From: an uncultured Winogradskyella sp. | GTDB lineage: Bacteria > Bacteroidota > Bacteroidia > Flavobacteriales > Flavobacteriaceae | Assembly (NCBI GenBank): GCA_913055905.1 | Contig: CAJXLB010000002.1 | Span: 372,001 to 436,000, forward strand | Direction of reading: 5' to 3' | DNA: 64,000 bases | In this document: one piece after another, positions 8,787-17,876 of the stretch | Position numbering within the stretch: the first letter of the stretch is position 1 | How the letters are laid out: every line of letters begins with the position of its first letter | The notes under the pieces: generated by a model | Database searches by the model: none | The model's input: only the letters and a program-made list of their open reading frames with translations | Told to the model about the DNA's origin: nothing | Program-made: the position numbers and the translations under genes

Positions 8787-10481
8787 ATGATAAAAAGGTA
8801 TTGGAATAAAGGTAAGCGACAAAAGCGAACAACCATATTAGCGGCTTTGGGCCTCCTTTTGGTGTTGTTCTTTTTTAGGTATGATTATCAACCAGCGCTA
8901 TTGTTTCTCAGAAAATTCTTTTTCGTAATTGCTGTTAGCACCATTTTTCTTGTGTTAGGACTGAGACGATTCAGAAGAACACCTAGTACAGGAAAACGAT
9001 TGGGAATATTAGGTATGCTAATCGCTTTTTTTGGCTTTTTATATTGGGTTGGTTGGCATTTGCAACTTTATGATTATATGAAAACCTACAACGTTTTTAA
9101 CGATTTGAATAAAGTTGAAATTAACGAATTACCATTGACCCAGAATGAGCGCATTCAACCTTTAAGAAATATATTTTCTATGGCCAATGAAAGTGTTGGT
9201 GAGACCAAGGATGTTTCACTGCCGCATTTGGTAAGAATTGACCGAGAAAATAAGTGGACTATGGCTATTCAGCCTAGTGAAAAATATATCATGCAGCGCA
9301 TTAGCGATAATACGGAAGAAGTTTTTTCCGTAAGCAGTACAACTCCCTTTCCAAGATTCTCTAATGAAAATCGAATTCCTGTGGTGTTTTCTATAGGTGA
9401 ATCTCTAAAATTTAGCCGAAACACATACAATGCAGTGGTTCAGCGTTTTAATCCATGGATGCTTTTTAACTATGAGCCTAGTGATACGTTTTACATGAAG
9501 AATGATAATGGTGAGTGGGTTCAGGTTGTAAGCCTTATAAAATGGAAAGGATTCTTTTTTCCTTATCCCACTTTTGGTGGTGTTATGATTATTGAAAACG
9601 GACCTCACGATTTTAAAGATTACCTGGAACGGGTTTTGATTGGTAAGGGTACTTTTGTGAGTCCAGAGGATATTAAGAATTATCCATTTTTAACCAAGCA
9701 AAACACATTATCCGAGAAAGTATCTCAATTACAGGCAGAATCCCTTAAATTCCTTGGAGGTTTTAGTGATCCCTTACCATGGAATATGGAAACTGCCGTT
9801 AAAATACCTGCGATGCCAAAAGATCAAAACCAGCAGCCTTATGTCACAGATTTTGATTTTTCCGGAACTAATACAAATGCTTACAGTGGGCTTTACCATT
9901 GGTTTGGTTTAGAACCCGTAGGCGAGGAGCGCACTAGCTTGAGCTTTAGTGTTTTTGTCCCTGCTGATGGAAGTAAGGTCTTATATTATTATGACCATGC
10001 ATCAAAAAAGCAGGGTTACGCAGGCGTATCGGCAATGCCTTTAAAGGTTAAGGAGTCTAGAAAAGAATATGATTGGGAAGCTAACTCTCCTGTAGAGTTT
10101 AGGCCTTATATAAAGGATATAGCAGGCCGTAAGCGCATGTTTTTCTTAGGAACCGTTTCTACAATTAGTAGAACCAATGCACAACAATTTGATGGTTCTG
10201 CAACACCAGACTTAGTCCTAATTGATAGTGAATACAGAGATGTGATTTGGATTGATGTAAAGCACCCTAGCCAATGGGATAAAACCGTTTATGACCAATT
10301 AAACGAAGCCTGGCGTGCCAGTGAAGGCATAGGTTATTACTATCAAGAAGAACCTAAAGACCCAGACCTAAGGAGTAGAATTACAGATTCATTAAAGTCA
10401 GTTCCAAACCAAGATGATAAATCAAAAATGATAGAAACGCTTCAGCGTAAGCTAGATTCACTTAAATCGCTTGAAAATTAA
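8787..10481 (+). CDS. Membrane protein with large extramembrane domain, last gene of the AAA-ATPase operon
   Basis: 564 residues. A basic N-terminus is followed by three hydrophobic helices at about residues 17-35, 42-60 and 72-92, then a ~450-residue hydrophilic, beta-rich region with many aromatic residues (FFFPYPTFGG, YHWFGLEP, FSVFVPADGS). The tail is helical and charged (KSLEN end). With three spans and a positive N-terminus the large domain would face the periplasm, but this topology is inference. No family recognised. It ends the seven-gene run; about 150 bp separate it from the carbonic anhydrase gene. Confidence 0.8.
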   Translation: MIKRYWNKGKRQKRTTILAALGLLLVLFFFRYDYQPALLFLRKFFFVIAVSTIFLVLGLRRFRRTPSTGKRLGILGMLIAFFGFLYWVGWHLQLYDYMKTYNVFNDLNKVEINELPLTQNERIQPLRNIFSMANESVGETKDVSLPHLVRIDRENKWTMAIQPSEKYIMQRISDNTEEVFSVSSTTPFPRFSNENRIPVVFSIGESLKFSRNTYNAVVQRFNPWMLFNYEPSDTFYMKNDNGEWVQVVSLIKWKGFFFPYPTFGGVMIIENGPHDFKDYLERVLIGKGTFVSPEDIKNYPFLTKQNTLSEKVSQLQAESLKFLGGFSDPLPWNMETAVKIPAMPKDQNQQPYVTDFDFSGTNTNAYSGLYHWFGLEPVGEERTSLSFSVFVPADGSKVLYYYDHASKKQGYAGVSAMPLKVKESRKEYDWEANSPVEFRPYIKDIAGRKRMFFLGTVSTISRTNAQQFDGSATPDLVLIDSEYRDVIWIDVKHPSQWDKTVYDQLNEAWRASEGIGYYYQEEPKDPDLRSRITDSLKSVPNQDDKSKMIETLQRKLDSLKSLEN

Positions 10482-10633
10482 AATGCGTTCTACGAATTAG
10501 TTCATTCTAGACAAAGCACTTACAATCTTAAAATTGCGTTAAATTTTAGTTTTGACTTTTCAAATAATTTGATTTCCAAGCAATGGGCGTTATTTTTAGT
10601 CAGCTATTAACAACTTTAAAACACTCAGATACC

Positions 10634-11323
10634 ATGGCTAAACATTCAAAATTAACGTATTCACCAGACAAAGGAAGCGATATTGAGATAAGACCGCTTG
10701 TAGAAAAAGTTTTAACTGCAGAGGAACAAGCAAAACTCACACCAGACGATGTCATTAAAAGCTTAAAAGAAGGTAATCAAAGGTTTGTCAACAATGATTT
10801 AACGGCTAGAGACCATACAGCTCAAATAAGAAAAGCCACAAACGGACAGTATCCTAAAGCTGTTGTGCTGTCTTGTTTAGATAGTAGAATTCCGGTTGAG
10901 GATGTTTTTGATAAAGGTATTGGAGATTTATTTGTGGCACGCGTCGCAGGTAACTTTGTAAATGAAGATATTTTGGGTAGTATGGAATTTGGATGCAAAG
11001 TCGCAGGCTCTAAATTAATTTTGGTTCTTGGTCACGAGCACTGTGGTGCTGTAAAGGCAGCGGTTGATGATGTAAAGCTCGGTAATATCACTGCCATGCT
11101 CACTAAAATTAGACCTGTTGTAGAAGAATTAAGTGACTATGAAGGTGATAAATCCTCTAAAAACCCTGAATTTGTTCATATGGTATGCGAGCAAAATGTG
11201 AAGAAGACGATTCAAGACATTAGAAACAACAGTCCTATTTTGAAGGAAATGGAAGATAATGGTGAGATCAAAATCATCGGAGGGGTTTATGACATGGACA
11301 CCGGAGAGGTAGAATTCTTATAA
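10634..11323 (+). CDS. Beta-class carbonic anhydrase
   Basis: About 229 residues from the Met of MAKHSKL; an in-frame ATG 17 codons upstream (10583) gives an N-terminal extension without signal-peptide character, so I prefer the inner start. Zinc ligands are visible in CLDSRIP (Cys, Asp-Arg pair) and GHEHCGAVK (His and Cys). The enzyme interconverts CO2 and bicarbonate. A SulP transporter gene follows after 26 bp, an arrangement known for coupled bicarbonate transport and hydration. Confidence 0.93.
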   Translation: MAKHSKLTYSPDKGSDIEIRPLVEKVLTAEEQAKLTPDDVIKSLKEGNQRFVNNDLTARDHTAQIRKATNGQYPKAVVLSCLDSRIPVEDVFDKGIGDLFVARVAGNFVNEDILGSMEFGCKVAGSKLILVLGHEHCGAVKAAVDDVKLGNITAMLTKIRPVVEELSDYEGDKSSKNPEFVHMVCEQNVKKTIQDIRNNSPILKEMEDNGEIKIIGGVYDMDTGEVEFL

Positions 11324-11349
11324 TCTTCATAACTCTCTAAATTTATTTT

Positions 11350-13005
11350 ATGGTGACTAAATTTTATGATCTCAAATACTTAAAGGGAGATCTTACAGGA
11401 GGACTTGTAGCTGGTGTGGTGGCACTTCCCTTGGCACTAGCATTTGGTGTTCAATCTGGGTTAGGTGCAATTGCTGGTTTATATGGTGCAATTGCGGTAG
11501 GAATATTTGCAGCAATTTTTGGTGGTACAGCTACTCAAGCTAGTGGTCCTACTGGCCCAATGACCGTGGTATCAGCTGCTTTAGTGGCGAGCGCTGTAGA
11601 AATGACAGGAAGTTTAGAAAGTGCCATGGCAATTATCGTGGCCACCTTTTTATTAGGAGGACTATTTCAGATTGTTTTTGGTCTTATCAATATTGCAGGA
11701 TATGTTAAATATTTTCCATACCCAGTGGTTTCTGGGTTTATGAGTGGTGTAGGCCTTATAATAGTTATTCTCCAAATTTTTCCTTTCGTTGGGTTGACAT
11801 CGGCCAAATCCACTTGGTTGGTAATGCAAGATTTACCAAGGCTCTTTTCTGAGTTTAACTGGCAAGCCCTTGCCTTGGGAGGCTTAACTGTGCTCATTTA
11901 TTATGTATTCCCATACATTACTAAGGTTATACCAAGTGCCTTGGTAGCCTTGATAATTGCTACCCTTGTTGGCTATTTCCTTAGTTGGGATGTTCCTATA
12001 ATCGGAGAAATACCATCTGGTTTACCAAGCTTGCAATTAGACGGCATTTTTTCTATAGATTCAAGTGCTTTTATTCTAATCGGTGAATATGCCACCATCC
12101 TAGCTGTTCTTGGCTCTATTGATTCGTTACTCACATCTGTTATAGCAGACAATATGACGAAGACAAAACACAACAGTAATCGTGAACTTATTGGACAAGG
12201 TATAGGTAACGCAATTGCAGCGATTTTCGGCGGTATTCCTGGCGCTGGTGCCACAAAAGGTACAGTTGTTAATATCAATTCTGGTGGTAGAACGCGTGTC
12301 TCAGGTACTATCCATGGTCTTGTTCTTTTAGCTGTTTTATTAGGATTAGGAAAATTGGCAGGGTATATTCCTTTATCTGTTTTAGCTGGTTTGCTTATTC
12401 CAATCGGATTTAAAATTGTAGATACTAAAGGTTTAAAACACCTATTAAGAGTGCCCAGAGCGGATGCAATAGTTTTGATCATTGTTTTACTTATGACCAC
12501 CTTTGGTAGCCTTATCCAAGCAGTAGGCGTTGGTTTGTTATTGGCATCCCTTTTGTTTATGAAGCGTTCTAGCGATATTAGTGAAGAAGGTCTTAACGTT
12601 GGAACATTAGCCGGTTTTGATGGTGAAAAACCATGGCAAGACGAAAAAGAATTCTATGAGGCCTATAAGGACAAAGTGTATATTAAACATCTGTACGGAC
12701 CTTTATTTTTTGGCTTTACCTCTCATTTTCAAGATGAAATAAAGAATATTCCTGATGATGTAAAAGCGCTTATCATTAGGATGGACAGAGTTCCATATAT
12801 AGATCAATCAGGTCTTTATGCTTTAGAGAATGCTGTTTTGGATTTGGAGAAAAGAGGTATAAAAGTTGTCCTTACATGTGTGCAACAGCAGCCCTTGGAT
12901 AAATTGATTTCCATAGATATTGTGCCGGATTTAATTCCGAAAACACAAATTTTTGATTCCATTGATGAAAGTTTTGCCTATTTAAAATCTGAGTTTAAAA
13001 TCTAA
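11350..13005 (+). CDS. SulP family anion (sulfate/bicarbonate) transporter with STAS domain
   Basis: 551 residues. The first ~410 are a multi-span transporter core with the SulP opening LKGDLTGGLVAGVVALPLALAFG and the GPTGPMTVV segment. The C-terminal ~110 residues form a STAS domain, recognisable by the phosphorylation-type loop RMDRVPYIDQSGLYAL. Adjacent carbonic anhydrase makes bicarbonate the most likely substrate, as in BicA-like systems, though sulfate cannot be excluded from sequence. The stop is only 5 bp from the convergent hutG gene with no clear hairpin between them. Confidence 0.92.
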   Translation: MVTKFYDLKYLKGDLTGGLVAGVVALPLALAFGVQSGLGAIAGLYGAIAVGIFAAIFGGTATQASGPTGPMTVVSAALVASAVEMTGSLESAMAIIVATFLLGGLFQIVFGLINIAGYVKYFPYPVVSGFMSGVGLIIVILQIFPFVGLTSAKSTWLVMQDLPRLFSEFNWQALALGGLTVLIYYVFPYITKVIPSALVALIIATLVGYFLSWDVPIIGEIPSGLPSLQLDGIFSIDSSAFILIGEYATILAVLGSIDSLLTSVIADNMTKTKHNSNRELIGQGIGNAIAAIFGGIPGAGATKGTVVNINSGGRTRVSGTIHGLVLLAVLLGLGKLAGYIPLSVLAGLLIPIGFKIVDTKGLKHLLRVPRADAIVLIIVLLMTTFGSLIQAVGVGLLLASLLFMKRSSDISEEGLNVGTLAGFDGEKPWQDEKEFYEAYKDKVYIKHLYGPLFFGFTSHFQDEIKNIPDDVKALIIRMDRVPYIDQSGLYALENAVLDLEKRGIKVVLTCVQQQPLDKLISIDIVPDLIPKTQIFDSIDESFAYLKSEFKI

Positions 13006-13010
13006 TATGT

Positions 13011-14030
13011 TCACTTGTTATTGGCCCTCATAAAATCAGTTATAAAGTAACTGTGAAGTTTTCCTATGGCCTGTATTGATTTTTTCTTTGCGATGGCTTC
13101 GCAGATGTGAAAATAAACCACAGTATTTTGTCTGGCAAAGAAAGTAATAAACTGTCGTGCTTGTAATGTGGTAAACCCAGAAGGAGTAGCTGCCGAGCTA
13201 GGAATGTTGGCGATAGCATCACAATCTAGTTCAAGTCCAAAATACCTGTCGCAGACGTGTTTTTCAGCTTCAGTAAGCGCTTGGGTAAACGTTGTTTTTT
13301 GTCTAACCTCTAAATCTTCATAAGTGATATATTGTATATCCTTTAACTTATTTATGGTTTTAAAAAGTTTGTCGGACGTATAATTCTCATGAAGCCCAAA
13401 AACAAAATAGCGCTTTAAGAATCCTTCAGCATAAGCATAACTGAAACCATTTCCGCTATGACGGCCTTCTTCTGGCCTAAAGTCTGAATGCGCATCAAAA
13501 TTCACGGCACTTATTTTTTTATTCAGTGCTAAAGAAGCGCCTTTGATATTGCCGTAACTATTATTATGTCCACCACCTATAACGATAGGAATTTTTCCGG
13601 CCTTTACAATAATACTTACCAAATAGGATACATCTTTGTCTATCTCTTCAACAAAACTACGTGCTTTTGCAATTTGCTTTTTAGCGGATTTATTCGACTT
13701 AAGTATATTTTGAAAGACATCTGTATAATCTAAATGACCTAATATTGCCACCTTTTTTGCTTTGGTAGATGCATTAGACTGTACATTTAACAAATATTTT
13801 ATTGCAACATCCCAAGTACCAGAAGTCCCTGTTTTTCCGTGGTTTGCAAAGACTCCAATATCATCTTTAATTCCAAAAATCACATAGCTAACATCTAAAT
13901 CTTCTAAAGAATCGTATATGTTATTGAGGTTAGGTAATAATTGAATATGTTCTCCAAATTTTGATTCTCCTTTACGCGCTTTTACAATGGTATCGCGATC
14001 TTGTGAAGTGAATAAATTGAGATATTGCAT
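13011..14030 (-). CDS. hutG: Formimidoylglutamase (arginase/agmatinase superfamily)
   Basis: 339 residues of the ureohydrolase fold. Manganese-binding motifs are seen as GGGHNNSYG (about residue 152), NFDAHSDF (about 176) and ELDCDAI (about 268). The enzyme converts N-formimidoyl-L-glutamate to glutamate plus formamide in histidine degradation. The assignment to HutG rather than arginase rests on the flavobacterial-type sequence and on imidazolonepropionase being encoded 1 kb away. It is divergent from the coiled-coil membrane gene at 14116. Confidence 0.85.
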   Translation of the reverse strand: MQYLNLFTSQDRDTIVKARKGESKFGEHIQLLPNLNNIYDSLEDLDVSYVIFGIKDDIGVFANHGKTGTSGTWDVAIKYLLNVQSNASTKAKKVAILGHLDYTDVFQNILKSNKSAKKQIAKARSFVEEIDKDVSYLVSIIVKAGKIPIVIGGGHNNSYGNIKGASLALNKKISAVNFDAHSDFRPEEGRHSGNGFSYAYAEGFLKRYFVFGLHENYTSDKLFKTINKLKDIQYITYEDLEVRQKTTFTQALTEAEKHVCDRYFGLELDCDAIANIPSSAATPSGFTTLQARQFITFFARQNTVVYFHICEAIAKKKSIQAIGKLHSYFITDFMRANNK

Positions 14031-14115
14031 TTGGTTACAGATTTAAAGTAAAATTAGGTTTTATTTTCTAACCCTTAGAAAAACAGAAATTAAAAATTTA
14101 TTTAAAACACTCATT

Positions 14116-15000
14116 ATGGAAGATTCAAAGAACTCAAATATCGGCTTAAAGGTAGGGCTCGGTATTCTATTGGTCTTATTTTTAGGTACTGCTTTTTATG
14201 CATCAAAACTTTACAGCGATAAACAGGAAACTGAGCGTGTGTTGGTTAATGAAAAACAACAGGTCATGAATGACCTTAACAACATGGCCAAACAGTATGA
14301 CGAGGCTATCGCACAAAACGAAGTTGCCAATCAGGACTTAATCGAAGCAAGAGAACGCATTCAAGGATTAATGGACTCTCTTAAGATATCTCAAAACAGT
14401 GTCAATAGTTTATGGCGTTACAAGAAAAAGTATTTAGCGCTACAAGAAGAGATGGATGAGTTGTTAGCAGAAAATGATAGACTTAAAGTAGAAAATGAAC
14501 TTTTGGCAACTACTTTAGATAGTACTCAAGTTCAACTTGAAGAACGTACTATGTTTACAGATTCCTTATTGGTGCAGAACACCGAATTAGCCAATGTGGT
14601 CGAAGATGCCGCTACTTTACAAACTGTAGGCCTAAAAGGCATGGGTGTTATAGAAAGGAGCAGCGGCAAACAAATCCCAACGGAGCGCGCGAGACGAAGC
14701 GATAAAATAAAAGTGTGCTTTACGGTTGCAAAAAATAACTTAGCCGAAGCGGGAGATAAGGAGCTTTATGTCCAAGTTATTGATCCAAAAAACAATGTGT
14801 TAGGAACCAACAACCAAATTCAATTTGACGATCAGGTTCTTAACTATAGTTTGATTAGTAGGTTCAATTATGAAAACAGGAATCTTAATATTTGTGAGTA
14901 CATTTCTAGAGGTGACGAAAAATTCGAAAAAGGGCGCTATACAGTTAACGTATTTAATGAAAAAGAACTCATATCAACTTCAGAATTTGAATTGAGATAA
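14116..15000 (+). CDS. Membrane-anchored coiled-coil protein of unknown function
   Basis: 294 residues. A short cytoplasmic N-terminus is followed by one hydrophobic helix (about residues 11-28), then ~130 residues of coiled coil (to about residue 160), and a C-terminal beta-rich domain starting near GLKGMGVIERSSGK. The topology is single-span with the coiled coil and C-terminal domain probably periplasmic. Bacteroidota homologues are, to my recollection, sometimes named chromosome-partitioning proteins, but no ParA-type ATPase motif is present, so I give no function. It lies between hutG and hutI on the opposite strand. Confidence 0.8.
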   Translation: MEDSKNSNIGLKVGLGILLVLFLGTAFYASKLYSDKQETERVLVNEKQQVMNDLNNMAKQYDEAIAQNEVANQDLIEARERIQGLMDSLKISQNSVNSLWRYKKKYLALQEEMDELLAENDRLKVENELLATTLDSTQVQLEERTMFTDSLLVQNTELANVVEDAATLQTVGLKGMGVIERSSGKQIPTERARRSDKIKVCFTVAKNNLAEAGDKELYVQVIDPKNNVLGTNNQIQFDDQVLNYSLISRFNYENRNLNICEYISRGDEKFEKGRYTVNVFNEKELISTSEFELR

Positions 15001-15028
15001 ATTTCTCTGATAGAATTTAGAACAAAAG

Positions 15029-15055
15029 CCGTGGGCAATAGCTCACGGTTTTTTT
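15029..15055 (+). terminator. Intrinsic terminator after the coiled-coil membrane gene
   Basis: Stem CCGTGGGC / GCTCACGG (8 bp with one G-T pair), loop AATA, followed by seven T. The T-run overlaps the stop codon of the convergent hutI gene. Confidence 0.85.
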
Positions 15056-16292
15056 ATGGCCATAATTGACCGTTAACAATCACTTGTTCTATAGGATTAT
15101 GGGCAAAGTAATACGGAATGTCACGGTAATCATTTAAGGGTTTGGTGATTAAGACATTAGCTTTTTTACCTCTTGTTATACTCCCGTACATATTACTAAT
15201 TCCCATGGCATAAGCACCATTTATGGTTGCAGCATTAATAGCCTCTTCTGGCGTTAACCTTAGTTTAATACATGCTGTACTTACTACAAAAGACATATTA
15301 CCGCTTGGTGCAGAACCTGGATTAAAATCTGAGGCAATGGCTAGTGGTAGTCCGCTATCAATTATATCTCTTGCAGGCGTGTATGGTATACCAAGGAAAT
15401 ACGAACAGTTGGGTAATGCTACTGGCATGGTCTCACTACCTTTCAAGGCTTTTATGTCTTCTTTATTGAGTAACTCCAAATGATCTACCGATTTTGCATT
15501 GTAATTTACACCAAGAGCTACGCCTCCAAGAATATTAAATTGATTTACATGTATTTTTGGCACCAAACTATAAACCTCTGCTGCTTTTAGTATGCGCTCT
15601 GTTTCTTCTATATTAAAATACCCTTTTTCACAGAAAACATCAATGTACTTGGTAATTTTCAGTTTGGCTGCTTTAGGGATGAGCTCATCGGTAATTAATT
15701 TAAGGTATGCAGCCTTGTTGGTTTTGTATTCTTCTGGTACGGCATGGGCAGCCAAAAGGGTAGGCGTTACTTTAATAAGGCTCTCTCGTTTGAGACGATT
15801 AATAACCCTTAGCATTTTTAATTCTGCCTCAACGGTGAGTCCATACCCTGTTTTTATTTCTATAGCGCCTGTTCCCATGGCAATGAGGTCGTTCAAGCGA
15901 TTAAGGGACTGTTCATAGATGATATCTTCAGAAGTATTTTGCAGGGTTTTAGCTGAATTCAAAATACCTCCACCTTTCTTGGCGATGTCTTCATAGCTGA
16001 GTCCATTTATGCGATCCACAAATTCCCCGACGCGATTTCCAGAATAGACCAAATGCGTATGGGAATCGCACCAAGAAGGCAAAACGACTTTACCTGTGGC
16101 ATCAATTATAGTTTCAGGCTCAAATCCTTCACAGTTGTCCATAGTACCATATTCAATAATGGTATCATTTTCAATATAGAGGTAAGCATTTTCCAGTATT
16201 GGCAATTGCTTCATGGCGTCGCCCTTTACAATGGTTACATTGGTTTCATGAACCTGAAGCAATTGCTTAATGTTTTTTATAAGTATGGACAT
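15054..16292 (-). CDS. hutI: Imidazolonepropionase
   Basis: 412 residues, amidohydrolase superfamily. Metal and substrate motifs are present: SHTHLVYSGN near residue 75, HAVP near 182, HVNQFN near 247 and ASDFNPGS near 322. It hydrolyses 4-imidazolone-5-propanoate to N-formimidoyl-L-glutamate, the substrate of the HutG encoded nearby. hutH and hutU are not in this window. It lies downstream of fumC on the same strand with a terminator between them. Confidence 0.93.
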   Translation of the reverse strand: MSILIKNIKQLLQVHETNVTIVKGDAMKQLPILENAYLYIENDTIIEYGTMDNCEGFEPETIIDATGKVVLPSWCDSHTHLVYSGNRVGEFVDRINGLSYEDIAKKGGGILNSAKTLQNTSEDIIYEQSLNRLNDLIAMGTGAIEIKTGYGLTVEAELKMLRVINRLKRESLIKVTPTLLAAHAVPEEYKTNKAAYLKLITDELIPKAAKLKITKYIDVFCEKGYFNIEETERILKAAEVYSLVPKIHVNQFNILGGVALGVNYNAKSVDHLELLNKEDIKALKGSETMPVALPNCSYFLGIPYTPARDIIDSGLPLAIASDFNPGSAPSGNMSFVVSTACIKLRLTPEEAINAATINGAYAMGISNMYGSITRGKKANVLITKPLNDYRDIPYYFAHNPIEQVIVNGQLWP

Positions 16293-16333
16293 GACTCAGC
16301 GTTTACGTAAATATTGTACTTTTTTTGAATAAA

Positions 16334-16368
16334 AAAAAGCGCTAACACAAAATGTATAAGCGCTTTTT
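16334..16368 (-). terminator. Intrinsic terminator of fumC
   Basis: Ten-base arms AAAAAGCGCT / AGCGCTTTTT with a 15-nt loop; on the minus strand the stem runs into eight T. It lies just downstream of the fumC stop codon and before hutI. Confidence 0.8.
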
Positions 16369-16387
16369 GGATTATTATCAATTTCTA

Positions 16388-17785
16388 TTATTTCAAACTT
16401 CCCACCATATCTTCAGGTTTTACCCATTCGTCATATTCCTCTGGCGTAACGTAGCCCAAGTTTATGGCTTCTTCTCGCAGTGTTGTTCCATTTTTGTGTG
16501 CCGTGTTGGCTATTTCAGCGGCTTTGTAATAACCGATTTTTGTGTTGAGAGCCGTGACCAACATTAATGAGTTGTTCAATAACTGCTTAATTACGTCGTG
16601 GTTTGGTTCTATGCCAACGGCACAGTTGACATCAAAACTAACACAGGCATCGCCCAATAGCTGCGCAGATTGTAATAGGTTGGCGGCCATAACGGGTTTA
16701 AATACATTAAGCTCGTAGTGTCCTTGCGTACCACCAACAGAAATGGCGACGTCGTTACCCATGACTTGGGCACAGACCATCGTTAGGGCTTCGCATTGTG
16801 TTGGGTTTACCTTTCCTGGCATTATCGAACTACCAGGCTCATTGGCAGGAATAATAATTTCACCAATTCCAGACCGAGGACCAGAAGCCATCATTCTAAT
16901 GTCGTTAGCTATTTTATTGAGTGATACAGCAAGTTGCTTCAATGCACCGTGGGTCTCAACTATGGCATCGTGGGCTGCTAAGGCTTCGAATTTGTTCTGG
17001 GCTGTTACAAAGGGAAGTTCTGTAAATTCACTTATGTATTTGGCAACCAATACATCATAACCTACTGGAGTGTTTAGGCCAGTACCTACGGCCGTGCCAC
17101 CTAAGGCCAACTCACTTAGATGAGCCAAAGTCGACTCTAAGGCCTTTAAACCGTGATCGAGCTGCGACACGTATCCAGAAAATTCTTGACCTAATGTTAA
17201 CGGTGTTGCGTCCATAAGATGCGTGCGTCCTATTTTAACAACGTCTCTAAATTCTAAGGATTTTTTATGAAGCGTATTACGCAATTGGATAATTCCAGGA
17301 ATGGTCGTTTCCACAATTTTTTTGTAGGCCGCAATGTGCATTCCCGTTGGGAAGGTATCATTAGAAGATTGGGATTTGTTTACATCATCATTGGGTTGTA
17401 TTGTTTTTTCACCTTCGCCAATAACTTTTCCAGCTATTTGATGTGCTCTATTGGCAATAACTTCATTAACATTCATATTGCTCTGCGTACCAGAACCTGT
17501 TTGCCAAATCACCAACGGAAATTGATCATCGTGTTTACCATCAAGAATTTCATCACAAACAGTTGCTATAAGGTCTCGTTTATCCTTGTCCAAAACGCCT
17601 AATTCACAATTGGCGTAGGCTGCAGCTTTTTTAAGATATGCAAAACCATACACTATTTCCAAAGGCATTGAAGCTGGTGCTCCTATCTTGAAATTATTGC
17701 GAGATCGTTCTGTCTGGGCGCCCCATAATTTATCCGAGGGTACCTTTACTTCGCCCATGGTATCCTTTTCTATTCTATATGACAT
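16388..17785 (-). CDS. fumC: Class II fumarate hydratase
   Basis: 465 residues, the usual length for FumC. The superfamily signature [15 protein letters not shown], which holds the catalytic serine loop, lies at about residues 318-332, and the typical [12 protein letters not shown] and [11 protein letters not shown] motifs are present. It catalyses reversible hydration of fumarate to malate in the TCA cycle. It stands alone transcriptionally, with its own terminator and a -7-like element upstream. Confidence 0.97.
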   Translation of the reverse strand: MSYRIEKDTMGEVKVPSDKLWGAQTERSRNNFKIGAPASMPLEIVYGFAYLKKAAAYANCELGVLDKDKRDLIATVCDEILDGKHDDQFPLVIWQTGSGTQSNMNVNEVIANRAHQIAGKVIGEGEKTIQPNDDVNKSQSSNDTFPTGMHIAAYKKIVETTIPGIIQLRNTLHKKSLEFRDVVKIGRTHLMDATPLTLGQEFSGYVSQLDHGLKALESTLAHLSELALGGTAVGTGLNTPVGYDVLVAKYISEFTELPFVTAQNKFEALAAHDAIVETHGALKQLAVSLNKIANDIRMMASGPRSGIGEIIIPANEPGSSIMPGKVNPTQCEALTMVCAQVMGNDVAISVGGTQGHYELNVFKPVMAANLLQSAQLLGDACVSFDVNCAVGIEPNHDVIKQLLNNSLMLVTALNTKIGYYKAAEIANTAHKNGTTLREEAINLGYVTPEEYDEWVKPEDMVGSLK

Positions 17786-17807
17786 TGTTTTTGATTTACA
17801 GTGAACA

Positions 17808-17815
17808 CAAATTTA
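17808..17815 (-). promoter_or_regulatory. Possible Bacteroidota -7 element for fumC
   Basis: TAAATTTG on the minus strand fits the Bacteroidota TAnnTTTG consensus 23 bp before the fumC start. No convincing -33 TTG is seen at the right spacing, so confidence is limited. Confidence 0.35.
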
Positions 17816-17876
17816 AGGAAATCCTGTGGTGTATAATATTTGTTGAAGGGTAAATTTTGAGATATGGCTATTACAA

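Noticed and set aside
8483-8836. Minus-strand ORF of 117 codons
   Set aside because: Antisense shadow of the 8226 membrane-protein gene, with a Ser-rich composition typical of reverse-frame reading.
11973-12500. Minus-strand ORF of 175 codons
   Set aside because: Antisense to the clear SulP transporter gene; no recognisable domain.
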